64,000 bases of DNA, from contig JBMNMP010000001.1 in NCBI GenBank assembly GCA_050953405.1, forward strand, positions 1,016,014 through 1,080,013, read 5' to 3'. The notes beneath the pieces were generated by a model. That model did no database searches. It was not told the origin of the DNA and worked only from the letters and a program-made list of their open reading frames with translations. The stretch comes from RUG100 sp050953405. GTDB taxonomy: Bacteria; Bacillota; Clostridia; Peptostreptococcales; Anaerovoracaceae. Numbering within the stretch: position 1 is the first letter of the stretch; every line of letters begins with the position of its first letter. Of the stretch, positions 25,604 to 35,193 are shown in pieces. Both the position numbers and the translations under genes were made by a program.

Positions 25604-27307
25604 ATGAATGAAGTTTTTCAGATAGTTACAACCTTGTTAGGAGGGCTGGCGCTCTTTATATTCGGCATGAATATGATGAGTGACGGTCTGCAGAAAGCAG
25701 CAGGCGACAAGATGCGCAAGCTGTTGGCGATGCTTACCAGGAACCCGGTCATGGGACTCGTGGCCGGCGCGGCGGTCACTTGCGTGATACAGAGCTCATC
25801 AGCGACGACTGTCATGGTCATCGGTTTTGTCAGCGCGGGCCTGATGCAGCTGCCGCAGGCAATCAGCGTCATCCTGGGTGCCAATATAGGTACTACGATC
25901 ACAGCACAGCTGGTGGCATTCAAGCTGGGCGATTATGCATGGATAATATTATTCGTGGGATTTGTGATGTTCTTCTTCTTGAAGAAACACGAAAAGATCG
26001 CACAGATCGGGCAGGTGATCTTCGCTTTCGGCATGTTGTTTGTGGGAATCAATATCATGGGGGACGTCATGAAGCCATTGGCGACCTCCCCCGTATTTAC
26101 GGACATGATAATGCAGGTGCGCGATCTGCCGGGTCTCGGGGTCCTCGTGGGCGCGGGTATGACATTGATAATACAGAGCTCCTCGGCTACTATTGCGGTG
26201 CTCCAGAATGTTGCGGGCACGGCCGGACCTGACGGGATACACAGTATACTCGGCCTGCAGGGATCGATCCCGATCCTTTTCGGCGATAACATTGGGACCA
26301 CGATCACGGCAATGATCGCAGCTATAGGTGCCTCTATCAACGCCAAGAGGACTGCGGTGGCTCATGTGATCTTCAACGTCAGCGGAACTTTGATCTTCAT
26401 CTGGTTCATACCGTATATCGCAAAGCTGGTGCGCATGATATCGCCGCACGGCATCGAAGTGGATGTCATCGCGCGGCAAATAGCAAATACGCATCTGCTC
26501 TTCAATGTGGCCAATGCACTGATCTGGCTGCCGCTGATCTGGCTGATGGTGATCATCGTCAAGAAGATAGTGCCCGGCGGTGATCAGGAACGTTCGCCGG
26601 AGGTGCCCCAGTATCTCGACGAACATGTGCTGGACAGACCGCTGTTCGCGCTGCGCCTTGCCAACAGCGAGCTTACACGTCTGGCGGGGTTTGCCAAAGA
26701 GATGGTCGTCGAGAGCAAAAAGGCGTTCCTCTCACAGGACAAAGCTGCGATACGAAATGTCCTGGAGAAGGAAGAGATAGTCAACAAACTGCAGGACAGC
26801 ATTGTGGCTTATCTGTCGGGCATTTTGAGAAGCGACGGAACTACCGAGGCACAGGCCGGGAGGGTCAGCCATTATATGCATGTGGCTGCCGATATCGAGC
26901 ACATGGGTGATTACTGCACCAATATAGTAGAGCTGGCCGATGAAAAAATGAAAAATAATTATGAGTTCTCTGATCGGGCGATCGCAGAAATATATGAGTG
27001 CTTTGATCACGCTGCCAGGATGCTCAGCGATACGATCACGGTGCTGAGTACGGGCGACCAGCGGCTGGCGGGCATAGTAATGGAAGAAGAGGATGAGATG
27101 AACAAAATGGAAGAACGCCTCAGACACCAGCACATGCAGCGCCTCTACGACAACACGTGCTCTCCGGCTTTCACTGTCATTTATACGGATATTATCCACA
27201 ATATAGAAAAGATAGGAGATTGCTGCACAAATATAGCAGAGGCAATGGACGATGATCAGAGTCAGGAAGAACTGCGGCCGCGGTTTGGCGATTTGGCGAA
27301 AGTGTGA
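25604..27307 (+). CDS. Na/Pi cotransporter family protein with PhoU-like tail
   Basis: 567 residues. Two inverted Na/Pi-cotransporter repeats with the hallmark QSSSAT motif twice (VIQSSSATTVM and IIQSSSATIAV) and GANIGTT/GDNIGTT, about 8-9 membrane helices up to residue 325, then a cytoplasmic PhoU-like helical domain (about 345-555). It imports phosphate with sodium; the PhoU part may report phosphate status to the kinase encoded next. A Pho-box-like repeat lies upstream and a PhoP/PhoR-like pair follows after 12 bases, so phosphate-controlled expression is likely. Confidence 0.9.
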   Translation: MNEVFQIVTTLLGGLALFIFGMNMMSDGLQKAAGDKMRKLLAMLTRNPVMGLVAGAAVTCVIQSSSATTVMVIGFVSAGLMQLPQAISVILGANIGTTITAQLVAFKLGDYAWIILFVGFVMFFFLKKHEKIAQIGQVIFAFGMLFVGINIMGDVMKPLATSPVFTDMIMQVRDLPGLGVLVGAGMTLIIQSSSATIAVLQNVAGTAGPDGIHSILGLQGSIPILFGDNIGTTITAMIAAIGASINAKRTAVAHVIFNVSGTLIFIWFIPYIAKLVRMISPHGIEVDVIARQIANTHLLFNVANALIWLPLIWLMVIIVKKIVPGGDQERSPEVPQYLDEHVLDRPLFALRLANSELTRLAGFAKEMVVESKKAFLSQDKAAIRNVLEKEEIVNKLQDSIVAYLSGILRSDGTTEAQAGRVSHYMHVAADIEHMGDYCTNIVELADEKMKNNYEFSDRAIAEIYECFDHAARMLSDTITVLSTGDQRLAGIVMEEEDEMNKMEERLRHQHMQRLYDNTCSPAFTVIYTDIIHNIEKIGDCCTNIAEAMDDDQSQEELRPRFGDLAKV

Positions 27308-27319
27308 TAGAATACAAAT

Positions 27320-28003
27320 ATGAAAAAAATTCTGATCATTGAGGACGAACCCAGCATAAGAGAACTGGTGACATATAATCTCCAGGCCAACGGATACGAA
27401 CCGCTCCAGGCTGAAGATGGCAACATGGGCATGGCTCTTATCTACAGTGAAAAGCCTGACCTGATTCTTTTGGATATCATGCTGCCGGGGAAAGACGGCT
27501 ACGATATCTGCAAAGAGCTGCGGGCGGAAGGAAACAACACTCCCATCATCATGCTCACTGCAAAATCTGAGGAGATAGACAAGGTGCTGGGGCTGGAATT
27601 CGGAGCCGATGATTACATTTCCAAGCCGTTTGGTGTGCGGGAACTGATCGCCAGGATAAAGGCAGTACTCAGAAGGTATGAGGCCACGAAGGGAAGCGCA
27701 CAGCAGGAAGAGTCCATCATCGAGATCGGTGATCTTAAAATCAATTTTGACAGGCACGAGGTGACCGAAAAGGGCAAACCGGTGGAGCTGACTCTGAGAG
27801 AGTTCGAGCTGCTGGGCTTTCTGGCGAAGAACAAAGGACATGTATTCACCAGGGATGAACTGCTGGATAAAGTATGGGGCATTGATTATGCAGGGGAGAC
27901 CCGTACAGTCGATGTCCATGTTCGTTATTTAAGGAAAAAACTGCATGACAATGCGGAAAAATATATCGAAACAATCAGAGGAAAAGGTTACAAGATGAAA
28001 TGA
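27320..28003 (+). CDS. OmpR-type response regulator, PhoP/PhoB-like
   Basis: 227 residues. A receiver domain with phosphoacceptor Asp in LILLDIMLPGKDGYD and a C-terminal winged helix (LTLREFELLGFLAKNKGHVFTRDELLDKVWG, given here in part only as LTLREFELL). It is most like PhoP/PhoB. A weak promoter, TTGGCG-17-TAGAAT (27285-27313), overlaps the end of the transporter gene. It overlaps the kinase gene by ATGA. The phosphate role is inferred from the transporter and Pho-box beside it. Confidence 0.88.
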   Translation: MKKILIIEDEPSIRELVTYNLQANGYEPLQAEDGNMGMALIYSEKPDLILLDIMLPGKDGYDICKELRAEGNNTPIIMLTAKSEEIDKVLGLEFGADDYISKPFGVRELIARIKAVLRRYEATKGSAQQEESIIEIGDLKINFDRHEVTEKGKPVELTLREFELLGFLAKNKGHVFTRDELLDKVWGIDYAGETRTVDVHVRYLRKKLHDNAEKYIETIRGKGYKMK

Positions 28004-28875
28004 AGATAATCGGTGCAGCAATTGCCATTGCAATGACGATACTGGATATCGCGACAGCTGTTCTTGTTGAGGACACGCAGCATCTGGCTGTCCTGCTCAT
28101 AGTTATCAACGGCGCCTGTTCTCTGGCGCTGTATTTGTCTGTGATACGCCCGGTGCTGGCCATGAAGAGCAAAGCCGAGGCCGCCATCGCAGAAAACGAA
28201 CAGCTGGGAACCATGAGGACAGATTTTGTCGCCAATGTCACCCATGAATTAAAGACGCCGCTTACCTCTATTTCCGGCTTCATTGAAACGTTGAAAGCCG
28301 GCGCTGTCGAGGACCCCAAGGTACGCACCAAGTTCCTCGACATCATGGAGATCGAAACGGCCAGGCTCAGTCGCCTTATCAACGACATTCTCGTACTCTC
28401 AGACATAGAAAACGGCACTGAGGAAGTAAAGACGCGCATCGACGTGGTGAACGAGATCGAGAGCACCGTTGAATCCCTGAAGCCGATAGCGGATAAAAAG
28501 GGTGTCACCATAATTACAGAAATACGCCACGGATTGCTGATAAGAGGCAGCAGCGACCGCTTCCGTCAGATGATACTCAACTTGCTGGAGAATGCGGTCA
28601 AATACTCCAATGACGGAGGAAGGGTATGGATAGACGGCTACCTCAAAGAGGGCAAGCCGGTGATCAGGGTCAAAGATGAGGGGATAGGCATTTCACAGGA
28701 AAATCTCGACCGCCTCTTCGAGCGCTTTTACAGGGTTGATAAATCGAGATCCCGCAAAGTGGGAGGCACCGGACTGGGACTTTCCATAGTGAAACACATC
28801 GTATCTCTCTTCAACGCGGAAATCAAAGTGGAGAGCGAACTGGGAAAGGGTACATCCTTTTATATATACTTTTGA
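28000..28875 (+). CDS. Short PhoR-like sensor histidine kinase
   Basis: 291 residues. Two closely spaced membrane helices (about 3-22 and 28-48) with only a few residues between them, then HisKA with the phosphoacceptor in FVANVTHELKTPLTSISGF and a HATPase domain (LLENAVKYS, DEGIGI, GTGLGLSIVKH). Typical PhoR kinases also carry an extracytoplasmic domain, HAMP and PAS; all are absent. Input must therefore come through the membrane helices or a partner, and the PhoU-like tail of the adjacent transporter is the obvious candidate. Confidence 0.88.
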   Translation: MKIIGAAIAIAMTILDIATAVLVEDTQHLAVLLIVINGACSLALYLSVIRPVLAMKSKAEAAIAENEQLGTMRTDFVANVTHELKTPLTSISGFIETLKAGAVEDPKVRTKFLDIMEIETARLSRLINDILVLSDIENGTEEVKTRIDVVNEIESTVESLKPIADKKGVTIITEIRHGLLIRGSSDRFRQMILNLLENAVKYSNDGGRVWIDGYLKEGKPVIRVKDEGIGISQENLDRLFERFYRVDKSRSRKVGGTGLGLSIVKHIVSLFNAEIKVESELGKGTSFYIYF

Positions 28876-28930
28876 GTGAACAGGCTGACTGGTAGATAAG
28901 CTGACTGATGGATGAAACGGAGAAGAGCCT

Positions 28931-31231
28931 ATGGGATCACTTGATCATTTTGTCAGCGATCTGGCGCTGATAACCGTATCCTGTGCGGTAATAACTATCA
29001 TATTCAAGAAAATCAAACTCCCTGCAGTGCTGGGTTATATTGCTGCGGGTTTTTTGATTGGACCTAATTTTGATTATCTGCCGACCATCATCGATCCCGG
29101 CAATGTCAACGCCTGGGCCAATATAGGGATAGTTTTTCTGATGTTCGCACTGGGACTGGAGTTCAGCTTCAAGAAACTTGCCACGGTGGGCAAGAGCGCT
29201 ATCATCACAGCGGTGACGGTGATGGCGGCCATGGTGATCGTGGGTACGATCACAGGCAGGAGCCTCGGCTTCGGCCGCATGGACAGTATCTTCCTGGGCG
29301 GCATGATCGCCATTTCCTCAACGATGATCATCCTCAAATCATATGAAGAATACGGCCTCAAGCAGAAGAGCTACGCCTCCCTGGTGATGGGTGCCATGGT
29401 GGTCGAAGATGTTGGTGGCATCTTCATGATGATCATCCTCTCTACCATGGCTGTCGGCAAGGGCGTATCCGGCTTTGAGCTCGCCGTGGAACTGAGCCGG
29501 CTGATACTCTTTCTGATACTGTGGCTGGTACTGGGGATCTTCCTGATACCGACGCTGCTGCGGAAGACCGGAAAACTGATGAACAACGAACTGCTACTGA
29601 TCACTTCGCTGGCAATCTGCTTTGCCATGGTGGTAATTTCCCATATGATCGGCTTCTCAGAAGCACTGGGTGCATTCATGGGAGGCTCCATCATTGCAGG
29701 CACCGCGAAAGGCGAGCAGATCGATAATCTGGTGCGGCCGCTGAAAGATCTTTTTGGCGCCGTATTTTTCGTGTCCGTCGGCATGCTGGTGGATCCCGGG
29801 ATACTGATAGAATATCTGGTCCCCATCCTCATCATCACGGTGGTCACCATCTTTGGACAAATGATTTTTTCAACTCTTGGTATACTGTTCTCAGGGCGCT
29901 CTCTGAAGACTGCGATCGGCGGCGGTACCTCAATGGTACAGATTGGAGAATTTTCCTTCATCATAGCCGCCCTCGGGAATACTCTCGGGGTCACCGACAA
30001 GTATCTTTACCCCATCATCGTCTGCGTGGCCGTGATCACGATCGCGACGACGCCCGTATTCATCAAGAACTCCGAGGCTTTCTACAAGCTGGCGAACAGG
30101 ATACTGCCGAAAAAGATCAAAAAAGTCCTCGACAAGTACACTACGGATGACGAAACGAAGAGCGAGAGGGACAGCGACTGGACGCGCTTCCTGAAACGAT
30201 ACTTCACGCGGACACTGATCTGTTCGGCTTCAATGTTCGGTATCTATTTCTTCTGCAGGCACGTCATCGATCCCTTCATAGCCACATACATGCACGGAGC
30301 TCTGGATAACGTGGTGATGACGATCATCACATGCGTGCTGATGCTGATACCGGCCAGCCTGATGATACACCGGCGCAACAATATCTTTGTCAAATTGTGG
30401 GTCAAGAGGGTGACCAACCGCTTTGCACTGACACTCCTGCGCACGGGACAGCTGGTGCTGGTGGCCGCTCTATTTGCCCTCGCTTTCCGGAAATATTTCA
30501 ATCTGCCCTGGTGGCTCCTGATAATAATCGGTGTCGCCATCATATTTGCCATTGCGCGGACAGATTTCTTCAAGAGTCAGGCCATCAGGGTCGAGGCCAG
30601 CTTTATCGCCAATGTGAACGAAAAGATCCTCCACAAGAGAAAACAGGACAAGCAGAGCCTGCGCCACTGGTTCAGCGATAGACTGTTCGTGGCCGAGTTT
30701 GAGCTGACCGATCCCTACGATATACCTACGGTCAGTGACGTTTACGATAATCGTCTTTTTGACATGCGAGTCATCAAGATCGTCAGGAACGGCCGCCACA
30801 TCAACATCCCGAAGGGCCATGAAAAGATAGAAAAGGGAGATGTGATCCAGATGATCGGCAGCCGCGACGAGCTGGACGGCTATATCCTCTCACTTGAAGT
30901 CGACAAAAATATCAGGGCTACCGACTATCCGCTGGTGAGCATGAAGGACTACCTCTACGGGCAGGTCGACAGGCACGTGGATCCGGAGGACCAGATCATC
31001 TTCCTGGCCGTGCCCGTGGAATCGGATTCGCCCTTCAAGTGGAAAACCGTGAAAAACAGCGGCTTCCGTGAAAAGTACAAGGGCTTCATCGTGGGTATAG
31101 AGCGCAACAACTACCCCATGCTGGATCCCAGCATCAACACAGTGATCCATGAGGGAGATGTGCTGTGGACGGTGGGCACCGGGGAAACGGGCACCATGCT
31201 GCTGCGCGATGATATGATCCACGAGGAGTAA
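28931..31231 (+). CDS. CPA2 cation:proton antiporter with RCK-C domains
   Basis: 766 residues. A KefB/CPA2-type membrane domain of about 12 helices (residues 1-385; MFALGLEFSFKKL and EALGAFMGGSIIAG are typical), a second membrane group (about 420-545), and a soluble C-terminus with two TrkA-C (RCK-C)-like segments (about 585-660 and 680-765). It would exchange K+ or Na+ for protons under ligand control. It lies 55 bases after the kinase gene; the gap holds a short repeat of GCTGACTG and no clear terminator. Confidence 0.87.
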   Translation: MGSLDHFVSDLALITVSCAVITIIFKKIKLPAVLGYIAAGFLIGPNFDYLPTIIDPGNVNAWANIGIVFLMFALGLEFSFKKLATVGKSAIITAVTVMAAMVIVGTITGRSLGFGRMDSIFLGGMIAISSTMIILKSYEEYGLKQKSYASLVMGAMVVEDVGGIFMMIILSTMAVGKGVSGFELAVELSRLILFLILWLVLGIFLIPTLLRKTGKLMNNELLLITSLAICFAMVVISHMIGFSEALGAFMGGSIIAGTAKGEQIDNLVRPLKDLFGAVFFVSVGMLVDPGILIEYLVPILIITVVTIFGQMIFSTLGILFSGRSLKTAIGGGTSMVQIGEFSFIIAALGNTLGVTDKYLYPIIVCVAVITIATTPVFIKNSEAFYKLANRILPKKIKKVLDKYTTDDETKSERDSDWTRFLKRYFTRTLICSASMFGIYFFCRHVIDPFIATYMHGALDNVVMTIITCVLMLIPASLMIHRRNNIFVKLWVKRVTNRFALTLLRTGQLVLVAALFALAFRKYFNLPWWLLIIIGVAIIFAIARTDFFKSQAIRVEASFIANVNEKILHKRKQDKQSLRHWFSDRLFVAEFELTDPYDIPTVSDVYDNRLFDMRVIKIVRNGRHINIPKGHEKIEKGDVIQMIGSRDELDGYILSLEVDKNIRATDYPLVSMKDYLYGQVDRHVDPEDQIIFLAVPVESDSPFKWKTVKNSGFREKYKGFIVGIERNNYPMLDPSINTVIHEGDVLWTVGTGETGTMLLRDDMIHEE

Positions 31232-31281
31232 GCTGCAGCATCCTGCGCAGCGGAGACCACATCCTGGACAAGGAGCCCGCA

Positions 31282-31316
31282 AAACAGTTGCCATTTTTTG
31301 GCAGCTGTTTTATAAT
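31282..31316 (+). promoter_or_regulatory. tadA promoter with embedded dyad
   Basis: TTGCCA (31288-31293), 17 bases, TATAAT (31311-31316). An inverted repeat, AAACAGTTGCCA (31282-31293) and TGGCAGCTGTTT (31299-31310), 11 of 12 pairs with a 5-base loop, covers the -35 box and the whole spacer. The same layout recurs at 35160-35193 before the pilin gene. It may be an operator, or a terminator for the antiporter gene that doubles as a promoter. Confidence 0.7.
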
Positions 31317-31343
31317 GCCCTTGAGAGGAAATAAATGTAAATT

Positions 31344-32549
31344 ATGAAATATGATGTAAAAAAGATGACCGGCAGCATCCGGGATGAACTTTCCCTTCTT
31401 GATGAAGAGCTGAGCGATGAAAAGGTCAAAGATCTGATAGTCGAGCGCGTCTTCTCCGGCAGGGCGGCGGCTCAATGTTCGGCAGCGGAGCTGAAGAGGA
31501 TCATCGATGACATATTCCATTCGCTGAGGTCGGACCTGGGGCTGCTGCAGCCATTCCTTGAGTATGAAAGCGTTTCAGAGATAATGGTGAACGGAAAGGA
31601 CAATGTGTTTGTAGAGAGAAACGGCAGTTTGGAAAAAACGGATGTCGCCTTTGCGGAGACTTCTGACCTTGAAGAGGTCATCAGGCGCATAGCGGCCGGT
31701 GTGCACAGGGAAATCAACGAATTGAATCCCATCGTGGACGCCAGGCTGGCCGACGGCTCCAGGGTCAATGCTGTATTCGGGAACATCGCCATAGGCGGGC
31801 CCGTACTTACGATACGAAAGTTTCCGGAGAAGGGCTTCGATATGGAGGATCTCACAGGGACGGGCACCATCAGCGCCGAGTGCGCTGCTTTCCTCGAACG
31901 ACTGGTGAAAGCAGGATACAATATTTTCATCAGCGGGGGTACCTCTTCAGGGAAAACGACTTTTCTGAACGTGCTCTCCGATTTTATACCCGGCAGCGAG
32001 AGGGTCATCGTCATCGAGGACTCGGCCGAACTGCAGATCAGGAATATAGAGAACATGGTGAGGATGGAATGCCGCAGTGCAAACGCCGAAGGAAAGGGGC
32101 GCATCGAAATGCGGCAGCTGATCAGGACTTCGCTGAGGATGCGGCCGGATCGCATCATAGTGGGAGAGGTAAGGGGCGGAGAAGTAATGGAAATGATCAA
32201 TGCCATGAACACAGGGCATGACGGCTCGCTGTCAACAGGACACGGCAATTCGGTCAGGGGCATGCTGCGCCGGCTGGAGTCCATGTTTCTGGAGGCGGCC
32301 GACTTTCCGATCGATGCCATCCGGGCGCAGATTCTGGAAGGTGTGGATGTCATCATTCACCTGGGGCGGATGAGCGACGGCAGCCGAAAAGTACTCGAAG
32401 TCGCCGAACTGACCGGATTGTCGCCTGAGGGCGAGTTCATCACGAACACGCTTTTCCGCTACGACCCCGGCAGGGGACTCATGGCAACAGGTGAGAAAAT
32501 AAAAAACAGCGAAAAGCTGGTTCTGAAAGGATATTACGATGGACACTGA
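31344..32549 (+). CDS. tadA: Tad pilus assembly ATPase TadA (CpaF)
   Basis: 401 residues. A helical N-terminal domain, then the type II/IV secretion ATPase domain with SEIMVNGKDNVFVER, Walker A GGTSSGKTT, Asp box VIEDSAELQ, Walker B-like IIVGEVRGGE and the His box MNTGHDGSLSTGHGNS. It powers assembly of Flp pili at the inner face of the membrane. It starts the tadA-tadB-tadC group, with an 11-base overlap into tadB. Its GAGAGG lies 14 bases before the ATG, a rather long spacing. Confidence 0.93.
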   Translation: MKYDVKKMTGSIRDELSLLDEELSDEKVKDLIVERVFSGRAAAQCSAAELKRIIDDIFHSLRSDLGLLQPFLEYESVSEIMVNGKDNVFVERNGSLEKTDVAFAETSDLEEVIRRIAAGVHREINELNPIVDARLADGSRVNAVFGNIAIGGPVLTIRKFPEKGFDMEDLTGTGTISAECAAFLERLVKAGYNIFISGGTSSGKTTFLNVLSDFIPGSERVIVIEDSAELQIRNIENMVRMECRSANAEGKGRIEMRQLIRTSLRMRPDRIIVGEVRGGEVMEMINAMNTGHDGSLSTGHGNSVRGMLRRLESMFLEAADFPIDAIRAQILEGVDVIIHLGRMSDGSRKVLEVAELTGLSPEGEFITNTLFRYDPGRGLMATGEKIKNSEKLVLKGYYDGH

Positions 32550-33285
32550 CTACACCAAATACAAACTGTCCGTGCGCCAAAAGCGCAACTTTCTCATAGT
32601 CTCATACCTACTGATAATGATGTTGTGTCTGTTGTTTTATCATAGTCTGTTTCTTTCGGCCGTATGCGGCGCGCTGAGTGTCTTTCTAATAGATCCCTAC
32701 AGTCGTTATATGGCCGAAAAGAGGCGGGCGCTGTTGCTGACACAGTTCAAGGACCTGCTGTACTCCATGTCGGCTTCCATAGCCACCGGCAGGATGATGA
32801 GCGCAGCGCTTGAAGAGGGACTTGAGAATTTGAAACTTATTTATGACGAGGATACTCCCCTTGTAAGGGAGCTGAAGTATATCGTGCGGTCGGTCGGGGA
32901 AAATCGCGGCCATGAACAGGAATTGCTGGCGGACTTTGCCAGGCGCAGCGGCTGCGAAGACATCAGGAACTTTGTAGATGTATATGCCGCCTGCCGGCAG
33001 ACGGGAGGCAACATGGAAAGAGTCATCGCCGAAGCCACAGAAGTGCTGACAGAAAAAATGACAATAGAAAGGGAAATCAAAGCGCTCACCTCACAGAAGA
33101 AATTCGAGGGCAACATCATCATCACCATGCCGATAGCCGTGGTCATGCTGTTGAACGTGGTCTCCCCGGATTACCTGCAGGTGATGTACCAGACGCTGGC
33201 CGGCAGGCTCGTGATGACGCTGGCACTGGCCGTGATGGCAGCGGCTTATATCCTGATGATCAGGCTGACGAGGATCGAGGTGTGA
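32539..33285 (+). CDS. tadB: TadB-like pilus assembly membrane protein
   Basis: 248 residues with two N-terminal membrane helices (about 18-52), a T2SS-F type helical domain (about 60-200) and two C-terminal helices (about 195-245). It forms the membrane platform of the Tad apparatus with TadC. It starts inside the end of tadA, behind AAAGGA, and is 1 base from the next gene. The TadB/TadC labels follow gene order. Confidence 0.82.
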   Translation: MDTDYTKYKLSVRQKRNFLIVSYLLIMMLCLLFYHSLFLSAVCGALSVFLIDPYSRYMAEKRRALLLTQFKDLLYSMSASIATGRMMSAALEEGLENLKLIYDEDTPLVRELKYIVRSVGENRGHEQELLADFARRSGCEDIRNFVDVYAACRQTGGNMERVIAEATEVLTEKMTIEREIKALTSQKKFEGNIIITMPIAVVMLLNVVSPDYLQVMYQTLAGRLVMTLALAVMAAAYILMIRLTRIEV

Positions 33286-33286
33286 T

Positions 33287-34363
33287 ATGAAGCTGAACAA
33301 AGAATTTTTCACTGGCAAGGGTGAATATCTGAGCTCGAGGTACCGCAGCCTCTACGGTGAGGGCAGCTACCGTGACCGTGTCCAAAGGGAACAGAAGAAG
33401 ATCGCCGGCAGATATGCGCTGGTGCTGCTGCTGGTGCTGGTGATGGTCGCCTTCAGCGTTTCCCGTTCTTTGGATGAGGGGCCGGCCATGCAAGTGAAGC
33501 AGGACGGATCTATAGTCTCCGTACAAAGACCGGCGCGCTCGCAGGGCACAGAATCTATCCCGGCCAGGGTGGTCGCAGTGTCCCCGTCGGGTCGTGCGGA
33601 GATGGAAAAACAGATCCTGATCCAGCCGCAGGGCAAAAAGACCTCAAATGAAGACGGAGGCCTGCTGCGCACTGAATCTGAAGAGGAACGCCTGCAAAGA
33701 AAAATCAACACAGCGGTGCGTTCACTGAACGACAACACGGACCGGAGGAAAGTCATCCTGCCGACACACCTCGACGATGGAACCAGGCTCTACTGGCAGC
33801 GTGATAAAGAAAACGATTATCCGGGCATCCTGGCCGGCGGCTTGCTGCTGCTTTTTGTCGTTTTCCGCAGCCGCTACGACAACATCAAGAGAGAAGAAAA
33901 GAACGCCAGAGAAGATGTCGTCAGGGAGCTGCCCGGTTTTATCAACAAGCTGGTGCTGCTGACTAATGCGGGCGTGGTCCTTAACTCGGCTTTCGTGAAG
34001 GTCATGGAGGACAGAAGGACTATGGCGGGAGAGAAAGAAGGATATTTTTATTCGCAGCTGGAGGACGTATACATGCGTTCACGGGAGACAAACAGCCCTT
34101 TTCATAAGGAGCTGGCTGCCTTTGCCAGGAGGAGCGGAGTCCGGGAACTGATGCGGGTATCCAATGTCATCAACGACAATATTGACAAGGGCACAGAGCT
34201 CACCGGCAAACTGAGGCGTGAGGGCGATGCGCTCTGGTTCGCCAGAAAAAAGCAGTCCGAAGAGAAGGGACGCCTGGCGGAGACCAAGATGACCCTGCCG
34301 CTCGTGATGCTGCTCTGCGTACTGGTGCTGATCACTATCGCTCCGGCGATGATGGACATGTGA
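33287..34363 (+). CDS. tadC: TadC-like pilus assembly membrane protein
   Basis: 358 residues. One N-terminal membrane helix (about 43-60), an unusually long exposed linker of roughly 110 residues rich in charged residues, a second membrane segment (about 180-198), a T2SS-F type domain (about 205-330; REELPGFINKLVLLTNAG-like pattern) and a C-terminal helix. The linker is longer than usual for TadC and could contact the pilin-like proteins outside the membrane. Confidence 0.8.
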   Translation: MKLNKEFFTGKGEYLSSRYRSLYGEGSYRDRVQREQKKIAGRYALVLLLVLVMVAFSVSRSLDEGPAMQVKQDGSIVSVQRPARSQGTESIPARVVAVSPSGRAEMEKQILIQPQGKKTSNEDGGLLRTESEEERLQRKINTAVRSLNDNTDRRKVILPTHLDDGTRLYWQRDKENDYPGILAGGLLLLFVVFRSRYDNIKREEKNAREDVVRELPGFINKLVLLTNAGVVLNSAFVKVMEDRRTMAGEKEGYFYSQLEDVYMRSRETNSPFHKELAAFARRSGVRELMRVSNVINDNIDKGTELTGKLRREGDALWFARKKQSEEKGRLAETKMTLPLVMLLCVLVLITIAPAMMDM

Positions 34364-34408
34364 ATCGCGGCTGCCGGAAAGATATCAGCTGGCCGCAGAG
34401 TAAGGGCT

Positions 34409-34437
34409 TTGACATAATCACTGCCATATAGTAAACT
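34409..34437 (+). promoter_or_regulatory. Promoter for the GNAT-like gene
   Basis: TTGACA (34409-34414), 17 bases, TAAACT (34432-34437). The -35 is perfect and the -10 is partial. It lies in the 170-base gap after tadC. Confidence 0.55.
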
Positions 34438-34533
34438 TTTTTTAAGAGTACTACCGAAACAGTCAGCAGCTCGCATCGAAAAAGTGAGTGATTTTTAAAG
34501 ATGAGGGTAACTAGCTGATAGGAGGTCATATAA

Positions 34534-34881
34534 ATGGAATTCAATAAAGATAAAAACAGGATCTGGCTGAACGATGAGAACGGCAAAGAGATAGCGACTA
34601 TAGATTTTCCCGAAGAGAAACCGGGCGTTGTGAATATCACTAACACAGTGGTGGATAATTCGCTGCGGGGCCAGGGTATCGCGGGAAAGCTGACACAGGC
34701 TGCTGCGGACGAACTGCGTGCTGACGGCAGGAAGGCGGTGCTCAGTTGTTCTTATGCTGTCAGATGGTTCGACCAGCACAAGGAATACAGTGATGTGCTC
34801 GATGACCCTGAAGAGGAAGCCAGGAGGGCAGAGGAATTCAAGGGCGAAGCCTGCAGCATCCGGAGACCGGAAAGTCGGTAG
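34534..34881 (+). CDS. Small GNAT-fold N-acetyltransferase (NATD1-like)
   Basis: 115 residues of the short Gcn5-related family: NTVVDNSLRGQGIAGKLTQA carries the acetyl-CoA-binding R-G-Q-G-I-A/G segment and VLSCSYAVRWFDQHKEY the conserved end. Substrate unknown. It is preceded by TAGGAGGTC. It lies between tadC and the pilin gene, but has its own promoter and no clear link to pili. Confidence 0.82.
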   Translation: MEFNKDKNRIWLNDENGKEIATIDFPEEKPGVVNITNTVVDNSLRGQGIAGKLTQAAADELRADGRKAVLSCSYAVRWFDQHKEYSDVLDDPEEEARRAEEFKGEACSIRRPESR

Positions 34882-34899
34882 TCTGGAGGAATGAGATAA

Positions 34900-35103
34900 A
34901 TGAAAGGTAAGCTGCTTCTTCTGATAGCGGGACTGATGTTCGTTGTAATGTGTATTGCAACGGCGTTTATCGTGCAAAATCCTCTAAGTACACTCGCACT
35001 GGATTACGGATCAAACAAAATATTTTATGTCATCTATGCATTAGTTATGATCGTACTGATGGTGCTGGGAGTGGTCTTCAACCAGAGAAGCAAAAAGCAA
35101 TAA
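34900..35103 (+). CDS. Small two-helix membrane protein
   Basis: 67 residues with two hydrophobic segments (about 4-25 and 37-60) and a Lys/Arg-rich end (FNQRSKKQ). No family is recognised. It starts 18 bases after the GNAT gene behind CTGGAGGAATGAG, which supports translation. Confidence 0.6.
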   Translation: MKGKLLLLIAGLMFVVMCIATAFIVQNPLSTLALDYGSNKIFYVIYALVMIVLMVLGVVFNQRSKKQ

Positions 35104-35159
35104 TGCAGGTCAGGTGCCTTGATTAACGACTTGCGCAACTGAATAGAAAATAGGCTCAG

Positions 35160-35193
35160 ACCCGTTGCCAAATTCTGGAAGCGGGTTTATAAT
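35160..35193 (+). promoter_or_regulatory. flp promoter with embedded dyad
   Basis: TTGCCA (35165-35170), 17 bases, TATAAT (35188-35193). The dyad ACCCGTTGCCA/TGGAAGCGGGT (35160-35170, 35176-35186) sits at the same place as in the tadA promoter with the same 5-base loop. Similarity to the tadA upstream region continues through GGAAATAAA.GTAA.TTATGAAA to about 35240, so the two segments are probably copies of one ancestor. Confidence 0.7.
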
